Source: Clostridia bacterium (GTDB lineage: Bacteria; Bacillota; Clostridia; Christensenellales; Aristaeellaceae). From it: DNA of 64,000 nt. A program made the translations under genes and the position numbers. The notes under the pieces were generated by a model. It had not been told where the DNA came from. It saw only the letters and a list, made by a program, of their open reading frames with translations, and ran no database searches. The DNA is taken from contig JAGBBA010000047.1 of the NCBI GenBank assembly GCA_017938695.1, positions 62,001-126,000 of the forward strand, given 5' to 3'. Positions within the stretch are counted from its first letter, which is position 1, and the number at the start of each line of letters is the position of its first letter. Of this stretch, positions 52,594-60,767 are shown in pieces.

Positions 52594-53356
52594 CGATCAA
52601 CATCTCCTCGGGTAATTCTTCCTCACGCCGTCCGGGCAGGAGGATGATCTCGCTGTACACGTTTTCCTGCTCCAGGTGCATTTCGCCCAGCTTGAGCAGC
52701 TCCAGCATGGCCAGGAACAGGGTCACCACTTCTTCCTTGGTAGGGGCATCGCTGAACGCCTCGTCAAAGCGCATACGCCCCTTTTTACGGATGCCGTGGA
52801 GCAGCGTCAGCATGCACTCCTGCACGGTATGCTCGTCCCGGTGGATATCCCGGGGCGCGTAGTGGTTCACCTCGTCGGATTCATCCGCCGCAGGCTTCCG
52901 GGCCCAGATGCGCAGAAACGCCTCCGTCAGGCCTTCCAGCGTCAGGCCCACCAGTTCGGTTTCCTGGGGCGGAAGGGGGTATTCCTCCGGCAGCTTGGTG
53001 AAGATATCCTGCGCCGCCTTCTCAAACTCCTGCATGGCAGTAGCCGTTTCACGGAAACGCTTGTATTCCTCCAAACGGCGGATCAACGCCTGCTCGGGGT
53101 CTTCTTCGTCCTCGTCCAGCTTGGGCGGCTTGGGCAGCATAGCACGGCTCTTGATTTCCAGCAATGTAGCTGCCATCACCAGGAAGTCCGTCGCGTCGTC
53201 CATATCCAGGTCGGGCGCATTGCGGACGGACTCAATATACTGATCCGTGATCTCGCTGACAAAGATATCCTTGATGTCCACCTGCGCCTTGGTGATCAGG
53301 TGCAAAAGCAGGTCAAGAGGGCCGTCAAAGTCTTTGAGCTGAAATGTCATGGCCAT
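52586..53356 (-). CDS. scpA: ScpA, segregation and condensation protein A
   Basis: Kleisin subunit of condensin, 256 residues, with FQLKDFDGPLDLLLHLI at the N-terminus, ITDQYIESVRNA, FLVMAATLLEIKSRAMLPKP and the C-terminal winged-helix part (VVTLFLAMLELLKLGEMHLEQ). Two start codons are possible (53356 and 53350). It follows the M50 protease gene by nine bases. SMC itself is outside the window. Confidence 0.95.
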   Translation of the reverse strand: MAMTFQLKDFDGPLDLLLHLITKAQVDIKDIFVSEITDQYIESVRNAPDLDMDDATDFLVMAATLLEIKSRAMLPKPPKLDEDEEDPEQALIRRLEEYKRFRETATAMQEFEKAAQDIFTKLPEEYPLPPQETELVGLTLEGLTEAFLRIWARKPAADESDEVNHYAPRDIHRDEHTVQECMLTLLHGIRKKGRMRFDEAFSDAPTKEEVVTLFLAMLELLKLGEMHLEQENVYSEIILLPGRREEELPEEMLIDV

Positions 53357-53365
53357 AGGCTATTC

Positions 53366-54187
53366 TCACGCTCCGCCGGTCATTTTAAGGAACAGATTCA
53401 GCACCGCGCTGTACACCGTGGTGTTCACCGTGCTCAGCAGCCTGGACAGCACGCCGGAAAAGCACACCACCATCAGCACGATCTGCGCAATGCGGAAGGT
53501 CTGCTGATCCAGCTGAATCTTGCCCTTGAGCAGGGTATCGTTCACCAGGTGATAGCCGTCCAGCGGCGGAATGGGCAGCAGATTGAACACAGCCAGGGCC
53601 AGGTTGGTCTGCGCCATCAGAAGCAGGAACCGCTGCACATACATCAGCCAGGGTGCGTTCATCTGCTCAATCCACATGCTTTCCAGTTCGCCGTAAGCAA
53701 TACCGTTGCCCACCATGTAGTAGGGGCTGATCAGGTATTCCAGCGTACCGTAATAGCTGCGCATTTCCGTCAGGAACTCACGGTTCCACATCAGGCCGTT
53801 GATGCCAACGCTCAGTGCCGTGCACAGAATGAACAGCGTCAGGTTGGTGGCAATACCAGCGATGGACACCAGGAAGTCATCCCGGCGGTAATTGCGGAAG
53901 TTGCGCGGATTCACCGGCACCGGCTTGGCCCAGCCCACGCCGATCACGATCATGGACGCCGTGCCCCAGGGATCCAAATGTTTGCGGGGATCCAGCGACA
54001 GTCTGCCCATCCACTTGGCCGTGGGATCGCCGCAGCGGTAAGCCACATAACCGTGGGCCACCTCGTGCAGGATCAGGCTGATAAGAATGGTCACAGCCGT
54101 GTAAAACACATAAACAACAAAGCCCAGCGGATCCGTGGTCAGAAAATTGATCCAGGATTGGAGCCGCGCCGTCAGAGAATAAAACAT
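53366..54187 (-). CDS. Site-2 protease-family membrane metalloprotease (M50)
   Basis: 273 residues with about five membrane helices. LILHEVAHGYVAYR holds the HExxH zinc motif and NLLPIPPLDGYHLV the second zinc ligand (N/PDG). It belongs to the short M50/YwhC-type group whose substrates are unknown. AGAGG lies six bases before the ATG. In Bacillota it commonly precedes scpA, as here. Confidence 0.93.
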   Translation of the reverse strand: MFYSLTARLQSWINFLTTDPLGFVVYVFYTAVTILISLILHEVAHGYVAYRCGDPTAKWMGRLSLDPRKHLDPWGTASMIVIGVGWAKPVPVNPRNFRNYRRDDFLVSIAGIATNLTLFILCTALSVGINGLMWNREFLTEMRSYYGTLEYLISPYYMVGNGIAYGELESMWIEQMNAPWLMYVQRFLLLMAQTNLALAVFNLLPIPPLDGYHLVNDTLLKGKIQLDQQTFRIAQIVLMVVCFSGVLSRLLSTVNTTVYSAVLNLFLKMTGGA

Positions 54188-54220
54188 GACAAACCTCTTT
54201 TCATCAATTTGTCCACCATA

Positions 54221-55150
54221 TCAGTCAACCAGGGTGATGCTTCCCCTATCCGCATCCATACGGTACCGCCTGCCCAGGGGCAGGGTGACCATCTCGCGCA
54301 TGTGTCCGGCCTGCAGACCAGATAGCACCGGCACATCAACCTTGCTGAACACATCATGCAGCACTTCTTCCAGAGACAGGCCGCAGTTGGGGTCCTCAAT
54401 CTCGCAGTCTGTGAAGCCGCCAAGGATAATACCGGCACACTCCGTCAGCTTGCCTGCATGGTACAGCTGATGGAAATACCTGTCCAACACATAGGTACGC
54501 TCGCCCACATCCTCAAGGAAAAGCAGCTTGCCGCGCACATCCAGGTCGTATGCTGTGCCGGTGCCTGCCGTTACCAGCGTCAGATTGCCGCCAACCAGCA
54601 TACCCTCCGCCACGCCGCCGTGGATGCACTTCAGCGGCGTACCGTTCAGGTTGCGAATCTCCCTGTCGGGCTGCCCTGCCAAGGCATGCATCAGGCTGTC
54701 CGTGGTCGCGCCGGGGGCCATGGGGTTCGATTTAGGCATGGGCCCATGGAAAGTGCACAGGCCGCACCGCTCATGCAGCACCGTATGCAGCGTGGTAATA
54801 TCACTGAAGCCGATAAACGCCTTGGGATGGGCGGCGATCATATCCCAGTCGATCAGGTTCAACATGCGGATGCATCCATATCCGCCCTTGATGCACCAGA
54901 TGCCGTCCACCTCGTCATCAGCGAAGGCGTTCATCAGGGCCACAGCGCGTTCTTCATCCGTGCCGGACAGATAGCCGTACCGCCGTGAGCAGCTTGCATC
55001 CAGCTTCACCTTGAAACCCAGGCCTTCCAGGCGTTGCACCGCCTGCTGAACCAATTCGTCGATATTCTCTTCGTGGATGCAGCCGGAAACGCCCACCAAG
55101 GCCACTGTATCCCCAGGCAAAAGGGGCTTGGGAATGATCATTTCAGACAC
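54221..55150 (-). CDS. LD-carboxypeptidase, S66 family (LdcA/MccF-like)
   Basis: 309 residues with PLLPGDTVALVGVSG at the start; IKGGYGCIRMLNLIDW and KAFIGFSDITTLH carry the catalytic serine in GFSD, and GTGTAYDLDVRGKLLFLEDVGE the glutamate region. LdcA removes terminal D-Ala from muropeptide tetrapeptides in wall recycling; MccF cleaves microcin C. Together with dppA and alr the wall-recycling role is favoured. It is one base beyond the dppA stop. Confidence 0.92.
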   Translation of the reverse strand: MSEMIIPKPLLPGDTVALVGVSGCIHEENIDELVQQAVQRLEGLGFKVKLDASCSRRYGYLSGTDEERAVALMNAFADDEVDGIWCIKGGYGCIRMLNLIDWDMIAAHPKAFIGFSDITTLHTVLHERCGLCTFHGPMPKSNPMAPGATTDSLMHALAGQPDREIRNLNGTPLKCIHGGVAEGMLVGGNLTLVTAGTGTAYDLDVRGKLLFLEDVGERTYVLDRYFHQLYHAGKLTECAGIILGGFTDCEIEDPNCGLSLEEVLHDVFSKVDVPVLSGLQAGHMREMVTLPLGRRYRMDADRGSITLVD

Positions 55151-55151
55151 C

Positions 55152-55955
55152 TCACAGGCAATAGTGGAAGAAGGTCAGCACGTCCATCCAGCTGTCGCTT
55201 TCGTAGACGACCGTGGTGCTGTTTTCCAGGTGCGCACCGGGATACCAGCTGGCCGAGCGAGCCTTGTGGTGCAGCTTGTAGTTGACCTCAACCGTGAAGT
55301 ATTCCGGCATAGGGAACATGCACTCAGCCTTGTTCAGCTTGGCGGCTTTCTCTGCGCCCTCGCGGATCAGCTTCACCGCCTTATCCGGATGGATGGACAC
55401 ACTGCCGTTGCCAATGCCGTAGCTCACCGGCACAGTCACGGCCTCCGGCACCTGCTCATGGAACCACTCGCACAGCATCTGATCGCCGGTAACCATCAGC
55501 ACGGGCACACCAAACATGGCGGCCGTGAGGCTGTTCATCATCAGCTCGGAGCAGTATTCGCCGTTCACCTTCACATAATTGTTCTGGGTGTTCATGGTGT
55601 GGCTCAGAGGATTGCCGTCCCAGCTGGCCGCAGAATGATACCCCGTGAAGATCACGCCGTCAAAGCTCTCGTTGATGCCGCTCATCATGGAGTAAGGATC
55701 CCGGCCCCAGCCGCGGAAGATCTTGACGCATTCCGGCAAAAGACCAGGCTGGATATTCCTGGCGGAATCGTGGGAATCGCGCACGAAGATATCCTCTGCA
55801 CCGCCCTGCAGCGCGCCCTCGCAGGCGGCTGCCACTTCACGGCTCATCTGGGTGGAGAAGGCAGGATAATCAGCCTTGTTCTTCTCGGTTTCGTCCCAGT
55901 GGGCAATGCCACAGGTGCCTTCGATATCAGACGACATAAAGATTTTGCGGATCAT
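55152..55955 (-). CDS. dppA: DppA-type D-aminopeptidase (M55)
   Basis: A zinc aminopeptidase that splits D-Ala-containing dipeptides. The 267 residues begin with KIFMSSDIEGTCGIAHW, the M55 metal motif (Asp, Glu), followed by FVRDSHDSARN and GYHSAASWDGNPLSHT. In B. subtilis dppA is induced early in sporulation next to ykfA, an S66 carboxypeptidase; the same pair is present here. It has two bases to the M20 gene. Confidence 0.94.
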   Translation of the reverse strand: MIRKIFMSSDIEGTCGIAHWDETEKNKADYPAFSTQMSREVAAACEGALQGGAEDIFVRDSHDSARNIQPGLLPECVKIFRGWGRDPYSMMSGINESFDGVIFTGYHSAASWDGNPLSHTMNTQNNYVKVNGEYCSELMMNSLTAAMFGVPVLMVTGDQMLCEWFHEQVPEAVTVPVSYGIGNGSVSIHPDKAVKLIREGAEKAAKLNKAECMFPMPEYFTVEVNYKLHHKARSASWYPGAHLENSTTVVYESDSWMDVLTFFHYCL

Positions 55956-55957
55956 GC

Positions 55958-57121
55958 TTATTCCTCCTTCAGTAAATCAAGTACGCTGGCACACTGCAGC
56001 GCCACGCCGGGCATCAGGCAGGCTTCGTCCACACAGAAAGTGGCCGTATGCAGAGCCGTACCAACGCCGCTGCCAATGTCATAATACACACCGGGCGTGT
56101 CCTTCAGGAAATAGCAGAAGCTTTCAACGCCCAGGCTGGGTGCATCGCGGCGGACGATCTTCTCCTCGCCCACCAGCTGCTTGGCCAGGGCTTCCACCCG
56201 GGCATAATAGCCATCATGATTGTAGACTGCGCCGTAGCCAGGGGTAATGGTCACCTCTGCATCGCCGCCCATGCCGCGCGCCACGCCCTGGGCCACCGAA
56301 ACGATCCGTTCCTTGAGCTTCTCCCGGGTCTGAGCAGCTAGAGTACGCATGGTGCCCACCATTTTCACTTCGCCGCAAATGATATTGTTGGCCGTACCGC
56401 CCTGAATGGTGCCGATGGTCACTACCGTCGGGTCGAAGGGCGAAATGGTTCTTGCCACCAGGCTTTGCAGGGCGGAAACAACCTGTCCGGCGATGACAAT
56501 GGCGTCAACACCGGCCTCCGGATAGGCCCCGTGGCAGGTCTGTCCGCGGATGGTCAGGCGCAATTCATCGCTGGAGCCACTGACAAAGCCAGGCTTAGCA
56601 AAGAGCGTCCCGGCCTCGTACCGGGGATTCATATGCTGGCCGATCACGCAGTCCACCTTTGGATTCTCCAGGCAGCCCTGCTCCACCATCAGCTTACCAC
56701 CGCCGAAGGTTTCCTCCGCAGGCTCAAACAGCCACTTCACCGTGCCCTGCCATTGATCCTTGTGCTGGCTCAGCCACATAGCGGAGCCCAACGCCAGTGC
56801 CATATGGGCATCATGGCCGCAGGCATGCATCACGCCTTCAACAGTAGAAGCGTAGGGCATTTCGCCGGGTTCTGTAACGGGCAGCGCGTCCATGTCGGCA
56901 CGGATGGCAACGCAACGCCCCTCACCATTGCGGAGAATACCCATTACGCCGTGGCAATCTTCAAAGGTGTGCACCTCAATACCAAGGGCAGAAAGTTCCC
57001 TAATGATCAGCTGCTTGGTTTCCACCTCGCTGCCGCTGAGCTCCGGATGCTGGTGCAGCCACCGCCGCAGCTCTGTGACCCGGGGCATCACATCGGCAAG
57101 CTGCTCCTGCCAGTAGGTCAT
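55958..57121 (-). CDS. M20 family amidohydrolase (N-acyl-amino acid or hippurate hydrolase type)
   Basis: 387 residues with RRWLHQHPELSGSEVETK, IRADMDALPVTEPGEMPYAS, MHACGHDAHMALALGSAM, FEPAEETFGGGKLMVEQG and DCVIGQHMNPRYEAG, the metal- and dimer-type motifs of the HipO/IAL amidohydrolase group. Possible substrates are N-acyl amino acids, N-acetyl-diaminopimelate or indole-acetyl amino acids; the wall-recycling neighbours (alr, dppA, ldcA) suggest a peptide or N-acyl amino acid. The start at 57121 follows the alr stop by two bases. Confidence 0.93.
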   Translation of the reverse strand: MTYWQEQLADVMPRVTELRRWLHQHPELSGSEVETKQLIIRELSALGIEVHTFEDCHGVMGILRNGEGRCVAIRADMDALPVTEPGEMPYASTVEGVMHACGHDAHMALALGSAMWLSQHKDQWQGTVKWLFEPAEETFGGGKLMVEQGCLENPKVDCVIGQHMNPRYEAGTLFAKPGFVSGSSDELRLTIRGQTCHGAYPEAGVDAIVIAGQVVSALQSLVARTISPFDPTVVTIGTIQGGTANNIICGEVKMVGTMRTLAAQTREKLKERIVSVAQGVARGMGGDAEVTITPGYGAVYNHDGYYARVEALAKQLVGEEKIVRRDAPSLGVESFCYFLKDTPGVYYDIGSGVGTALHTATFCVDEACLMPGVALQCASVLDLLKEE

Positions 57122-57123
57122 GG

Positions 57124-58293
57124 TCAATCGAAGTCCCTTCTTTCTTCCAGCATGCTGTCCAGCACAGTCACCACACGGCCGCCCTGATGATACACGCGCA
57201 CCGGCCGCCGCGACAAAATGGAAATGGCTTCGTTCCGGTTGGTATGAGCCCAGTCTGCATAGTCCATATAGGGTACGCCGCCGCCCAGCAGATCCACCGT
57301 GTCGCCCACCTGCGCTTCGGGGATGTCCGTTACATCCACCATCATCTGATCCATGCACACCAGGCCAACTACCTGCGCCAGCTTGCCGTGCAGCCACACC
57401 TTGCCGTGCCCGTTGGACAGGCAGCGCGGATAGCCATCGCCATAGCCAACGCACAGGGTAGCAATGCGCGCATCGTAGTCCAGAATCATATCATCGCCGT
57501 AGCCCACCACTTCGCCAGCCTTCACGTCATGAATGCGGCTGATGGTAGTCCGGAACACCAGGGTTTCTTCGTCCTTATAGGGCATATGCTCGCTCCTGGC
57601 CGGACGAACACCGAACAACAGCGCACCCACGCGCACACGGCTGTGGTGCCACTGGGGATAGCGCACCAGCCCGATGCTGTCACAGATGTGCACATCCTTG
57701 ATCTCCACGCCGGATTGCTTCAGCCAGGCATACATCTGCATCAGGGCATCGTGCTGCATCTCGTCACGCTGCGTTGTTACCAGACCCAGGTGGCTGAACA
57801 TCCCTTCCAGACGGGCATAATGCAGTGCGTTGGCGGTTTTGGCAAGCTCTGCTGCCGCCTCTTCTGTGCAAGCAACGCCCAGGCGGTGGAATCCGGTGTC
57901 CACCTTCAATTGGAGGTGGGCATCCTTTTGCAATCTTGCCGCTGCTTTTTCCGCATCCAGCATTTCACCAGCGGAGGCAACCGTCAGCGTGATATCAGCT
58001 CGAATGCAGCTTTCAAGCATCACAGGCTCCGTCAGACCCATGACGAGGATCTCCCCCTGAACGCCATGCTTGCGTAATTCAAGGGCTTCCCGGGCGCAGC
58101 TAACGGCAAAGCTCATGCAACCGGCTGCCTGCAAAGCCTGGGCGATCCGAACCGCACCATGCCCATACGCATTGGACTTGATTACGCAGGTCACCAGAGC
58201 ATCCGGCGCCAGCTCGCAGGCTGTGCGGTAATTCGCCGTCAGCTTGTCCAGATCAATGTCGATCCAGGTCCGCTTGAGAAAAAGCTCATCCAT
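57124..58293 (-). CDS. alr: Alanine racemase
   Basis: PLP enzyme converting L- to D-alanine for the cell wall. The PLP lysine is Lys39 in VIKSNAYGHG, and the catalytic tyrosine is in VGYGDGYPR; the length is 389 residues. It is first in the operon; its promoter was not identified. The ATG at 58293 is chosen; a GTG immediately before at 58296 is closer to AAGGA. It is divergent from the GerQ-like gene. Confidence 0.96.
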   Translation of the reverse strand: MDELFLKRTWIDIDLDKLTANYRTACELAPDALVTCVIKSNAYGHGAVRIAQALQAAGCMSFAVSCAREALELRKHGVQGEILVMGLTEPVMLESCIRADITLTVASAGEMLDAEKAAARLQKDAHLQLKVDTGFHRLGVACTEEAAAELAKTANALHYARLEGMFSHLGLVTTQRDEMQHDALMQMYAWLKQSGVEIKDVHICDSIGLVRYPQWHHSRVRVGALLFGVRPARSEHMPYKDEETLVFRTTISRIHDVKAGEVVGYGDDMILDYDARIATLCVGYGDGYPRCLSNGHGKVWLHGKLAQVVGLVCMDQMMVDVTDIPEAQVGDTVDLLGGGVPYMDYADWAHTNRNEAISILSRRPVRVYHQGGRVVTVLDSMLEERRDFD

Positions 58294-58375
58294 CACGGTC
58301 GCTTCCTTTGCAACATATCATTTCAGCCTGCTCCGTCGCATAGGCTGACACAGAAACATAAAGGAGGTCATGGCA

Positions 58376-58804
58376 ATGAGTGAAACCAGCAACTCGCAGG
58401 ATTTCGTCGTCCCCAGTGCCGAAAACTTTGATACAGAAAGCTTTGCCGGATCCATGCAACAGGTGTTGCAGGAAAACATCGGCAAATATGTGATCGTGGA
58501 TTTCTTTATGGGCACGGGCAGCTTGCAACAGCGCGAAGGCTACCTCTATGACGTTGCATCACAGTTCATTGTGCTGTTTGATGAAATCAACCTGCACTAT
58601 GTGGTCTGCGACATTTTCTCCATCAAGTTTGTTACCTTCCTGCTGCCCAACTACCGCCCCGGCCAAGTGCCTGCCCTGCTGGAAGCCCTGGAGAATGCCC
58701 AGAGGAACCTTCCGCAATCAGCCTCCGACAGTGCCGCAACCTCGGCCAGCGTGTCGCCGTCCCAGGCAGCCTATACATATGCCACCCGGAGCCGCCGCCG
58801 TTAA
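58376..58804 (+). CDS. GerQ-like spore coat protein (probable)
   Basis: A 142-residue protein: polar N-terminus, a core VLQENIGKYVIVDFFMGTG to FVTFLLPNYR (residues 30-95) and a Ser/Ala-rich, Arg-ending tail. The core resembles GerQ/YwdL, a coat protein crosslinked by transglutaminase in B. subtilis, in length and in the pattern of GKYV, LYDV and CD-x-YS/FS-x-KFVTF. The resemblance is remembered, not computed. The ATG at 58376 has AGGAGG eight bases upstream. It overlaps the ligA stop by four bases on the other strand. Confidence 0.6.
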   Translation: MSETSNSQDFVVPSAENFDTESFAGSMQQVLQENIGKYVIVDFFMGTGSLQQREGYLYDVASQFIVLFDEINLHYVVCDIFSIKFVTFLLPNYRPGQVPALLEALENAQRNLPQSASDSAATSASVSPSQAAYTYATRSRRR

Positions 58805-60765
58805 CCTTCGCAGCGGCGCAGGAACTCCGCCTCGTCGATCACTTCAATGCCCAGCGTTTGAGCCTTGGTCAGCTTACTGCCAGCCGCCTCGCCAGCAACG
58901 ACGAAGGCGGTTTTTTTGCTGACGGAAGAAGCCGCCGTGCCGCCGTGCTGGCGGATCAGCTCCTCCGCATCCTTACGGCCAAGAGTGGGTAGCGTGCCCG
59001 TGACCACAATGCTCTTGCCGGAGAACACGCCCTCCGCCTTGCCTGCGGATTCCTGGGGCTTGACGCCGATGGCCAGCAACCGGTCGATCAACTGCCGGTT
59101 TTCGTCAAAGGAGAAGAACTCCGTCACGCTCTGGGCCACGATATCACCGATGTCCGGCAGGGCTACAAGCTCTTCCTGAGTAGCGGCAGCCACCTTCTCC
59201 AGCGTACCGAAGGCATTAGCCAGGTCGCGGGCGGTTTTCCGGCCCACGTTGGGAATACCCACCGCAAACAGGAAAGCATCCAAGGTGCAGTCCTTGCTCT
59301 TTTCCAGGGCGTTGATCAGATTGGTGGCCTTCTTTTCCTTGAAGCCATCCAGCTCCAGCACGTCTTCCTTGGTCAGGTGGTACAGATCCGCCGGATCCTT
59401 CACGTTCATCTGATCGTAAAGTTGCACGGCGGTCTTTTCAGAAAAGCCCTCGATATCCATGGCGTCGCGGCTGGCGAAGTGGCTGATGCGGGCCACTGCC
59501 TGCGGTTTGCAGCTTTGCCGGTTCATGCAGAACAGGTGTGCACCGCGTTCGATCAGCTCGCTGCCGCAGGCAGGACACTGCGTCGGCTTCACAATGGCGG
59601 ATTCATTCTCCCCCGGCTCGCCCACGCGTCCCATGATCTCGGGGATCACATCGTTAGAACGGCGGATCCACACCGGCGCACCGATGGCCACACGCTTGCG
59701 CTGGATGTCACCCCAGTTGTTCAGCGTGGCCTTGCGCACAGTGACGCCGTAGAAATCCACGGGTTCCAGGTGGGCCAGGGGCGTCAGCTTGCCGGTGCGG
59801 CCCAGCTCCCAGGTCACTTCCTGCAGGGTGGTGACGCTTTCCTCCGCCTCAAACTTGTAGGCCACAGCCCACCGCGGGAATTTCTCCGTAAAGCCCATCT
59901 GCTCGCGCAGATCAAAATCCCCTACCTTGATCACCACGCCGTCAATCAGGAAATCCAGGCTGCTTCGGGCCTGCTCAATTTCCTTGATGCAGGCGATCAG
60001 TTCCTCGCGGTTATGGGGCTTGCCCAGATAGTCGCTGACGGGCAGCCCGTTTTTCCGAAGGAAGTCCAGCATCTCCGGCTGAGAGGCATAGGGGGCATTC
60101 TCGATGGTGCCGATTTGGTAGAAGAACGCATCCAGCTTGCGCGAGGCCGTCACTGCCGGGTCCAGGTTGCGCAGGGCACCGGCGGCAGCATTACGGGCAT
60201 TCTTCAGCGGCTCTTTGGCCGTCTGGTTGTACTTTTCCAGGGTGCTCAGGCGCATGATGCACTCGCCCTGCACCTCCAGCAAACCCTTGTACGGGATGCT
60301 CAGCGGCACGGCGCGCACCGTCTTCGCCTGGGGCAGGATCGCCTCGCCCGTCACACCGTTGCCACGGGTGGCAGCCTGCACCAGCTGGCCGTCACGGTAG
60401 GTCAGGTTCAGGGTCAGGCCGTCGAACTTGTACTCAACGTAATATTGCAGCTCGGTGCGGCCTGCCAGCTTTTCCGTGCGTCGGATCCAGTCCTCCAATG
60501 CATCAATGGACTGCACCTTGTCCATGCTCCACAGCCGGGTAATATGGGTGTGCTCCTCAAAGCCCTTGAGGGGTTCGCCGCCCACGCGCTGAGTGGGTGA
60601 ATCCGGCAGGATCACGCCGCTCTCCTTTTCCAGGGCGACCAGCTGGTCATACATGGCGTCCCACTGCATGTCCGAAATAACGGACTCGCCCAGCACGTAA
60701 TACGCGTGGGCGGTTTCGTTCAAGCGGTCGATCAGCGGGCGCATCTGCGCCACATAATCGGTCAT
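58801..60765 (-). CDS. ligA: NAD-dependent DNA ligase
   Basis: Joins Okazaki fragments using NAD. The 654-residue enzyme has the AMP lysine Lys113 in YKFDGLTLN, a zinc finger CPACG...CMNRQSC, helix-hairpin-helix repeats and a C-terminal BRCT domain (VFSGKSIVVTGTLPTLGR). The ATG at 60765 has GGAGG seven bases upstream; a TTG at 60771 overlaps the ribosome site. It overlaps the pcrA stop region, so they are co-transcribed. Confidence 0.97.
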   Translation of the reverse strand: MTDYVAQMRPLIDRLNETAHAYYVLGESVISDMQWDAMYDQLVALEKESGVILPDSPTQRVGGEPLKGFEEHTHITRLWSMDKVQSIDALEDWIRRTEKLAGRTELQYYVEYKFDGLTLNLTYRDGQLVQAATRGNGVTGEAILPQAKTVRAVPLSIPYKGLLEVQGECIMRLSTLEKYNQTAKEPLKNARNAAAGALRNLDPAVTASRKLDAFFYQIGTIENAPYASQPEMLDFLRKNGLPVSDYLGKPHNREELIACIKEIEQARSSLDFLIDGVVIKVGDFDLREQMGFTEKFPRWAVAYKFEAEESVTTLQEVTWELGRTGKLTPLAHLEPVDFYGVTVRKATLNNWGDIQRKRVAIGAPVWIRRSNDVIPEIMGRVGEPGENESAIVKPTQCPACGSELIERGAHLFCMNRQSCKPQAVARISHFASRDAMDIEGFSEKTAVQLYDQMNVKDPADLYHLTKEDVLELDGFKEKKATNLINALEKSKDCTLDAFLFAVGIPNVGRKTARDLANAFGTLEKVAAATQEELVALPDIGDIVAQSVTEFFSFDENRQLIDRLLAIGVKPQESAGKAEGVFSGKSIVVTGTLPTLGRKDAEELIRQHGGTAASSVSKKTAFVVAGEAAGSKLTKAQTLGIEVIDEAEFLRRCEG

Positions 60766-60767
60766 GT

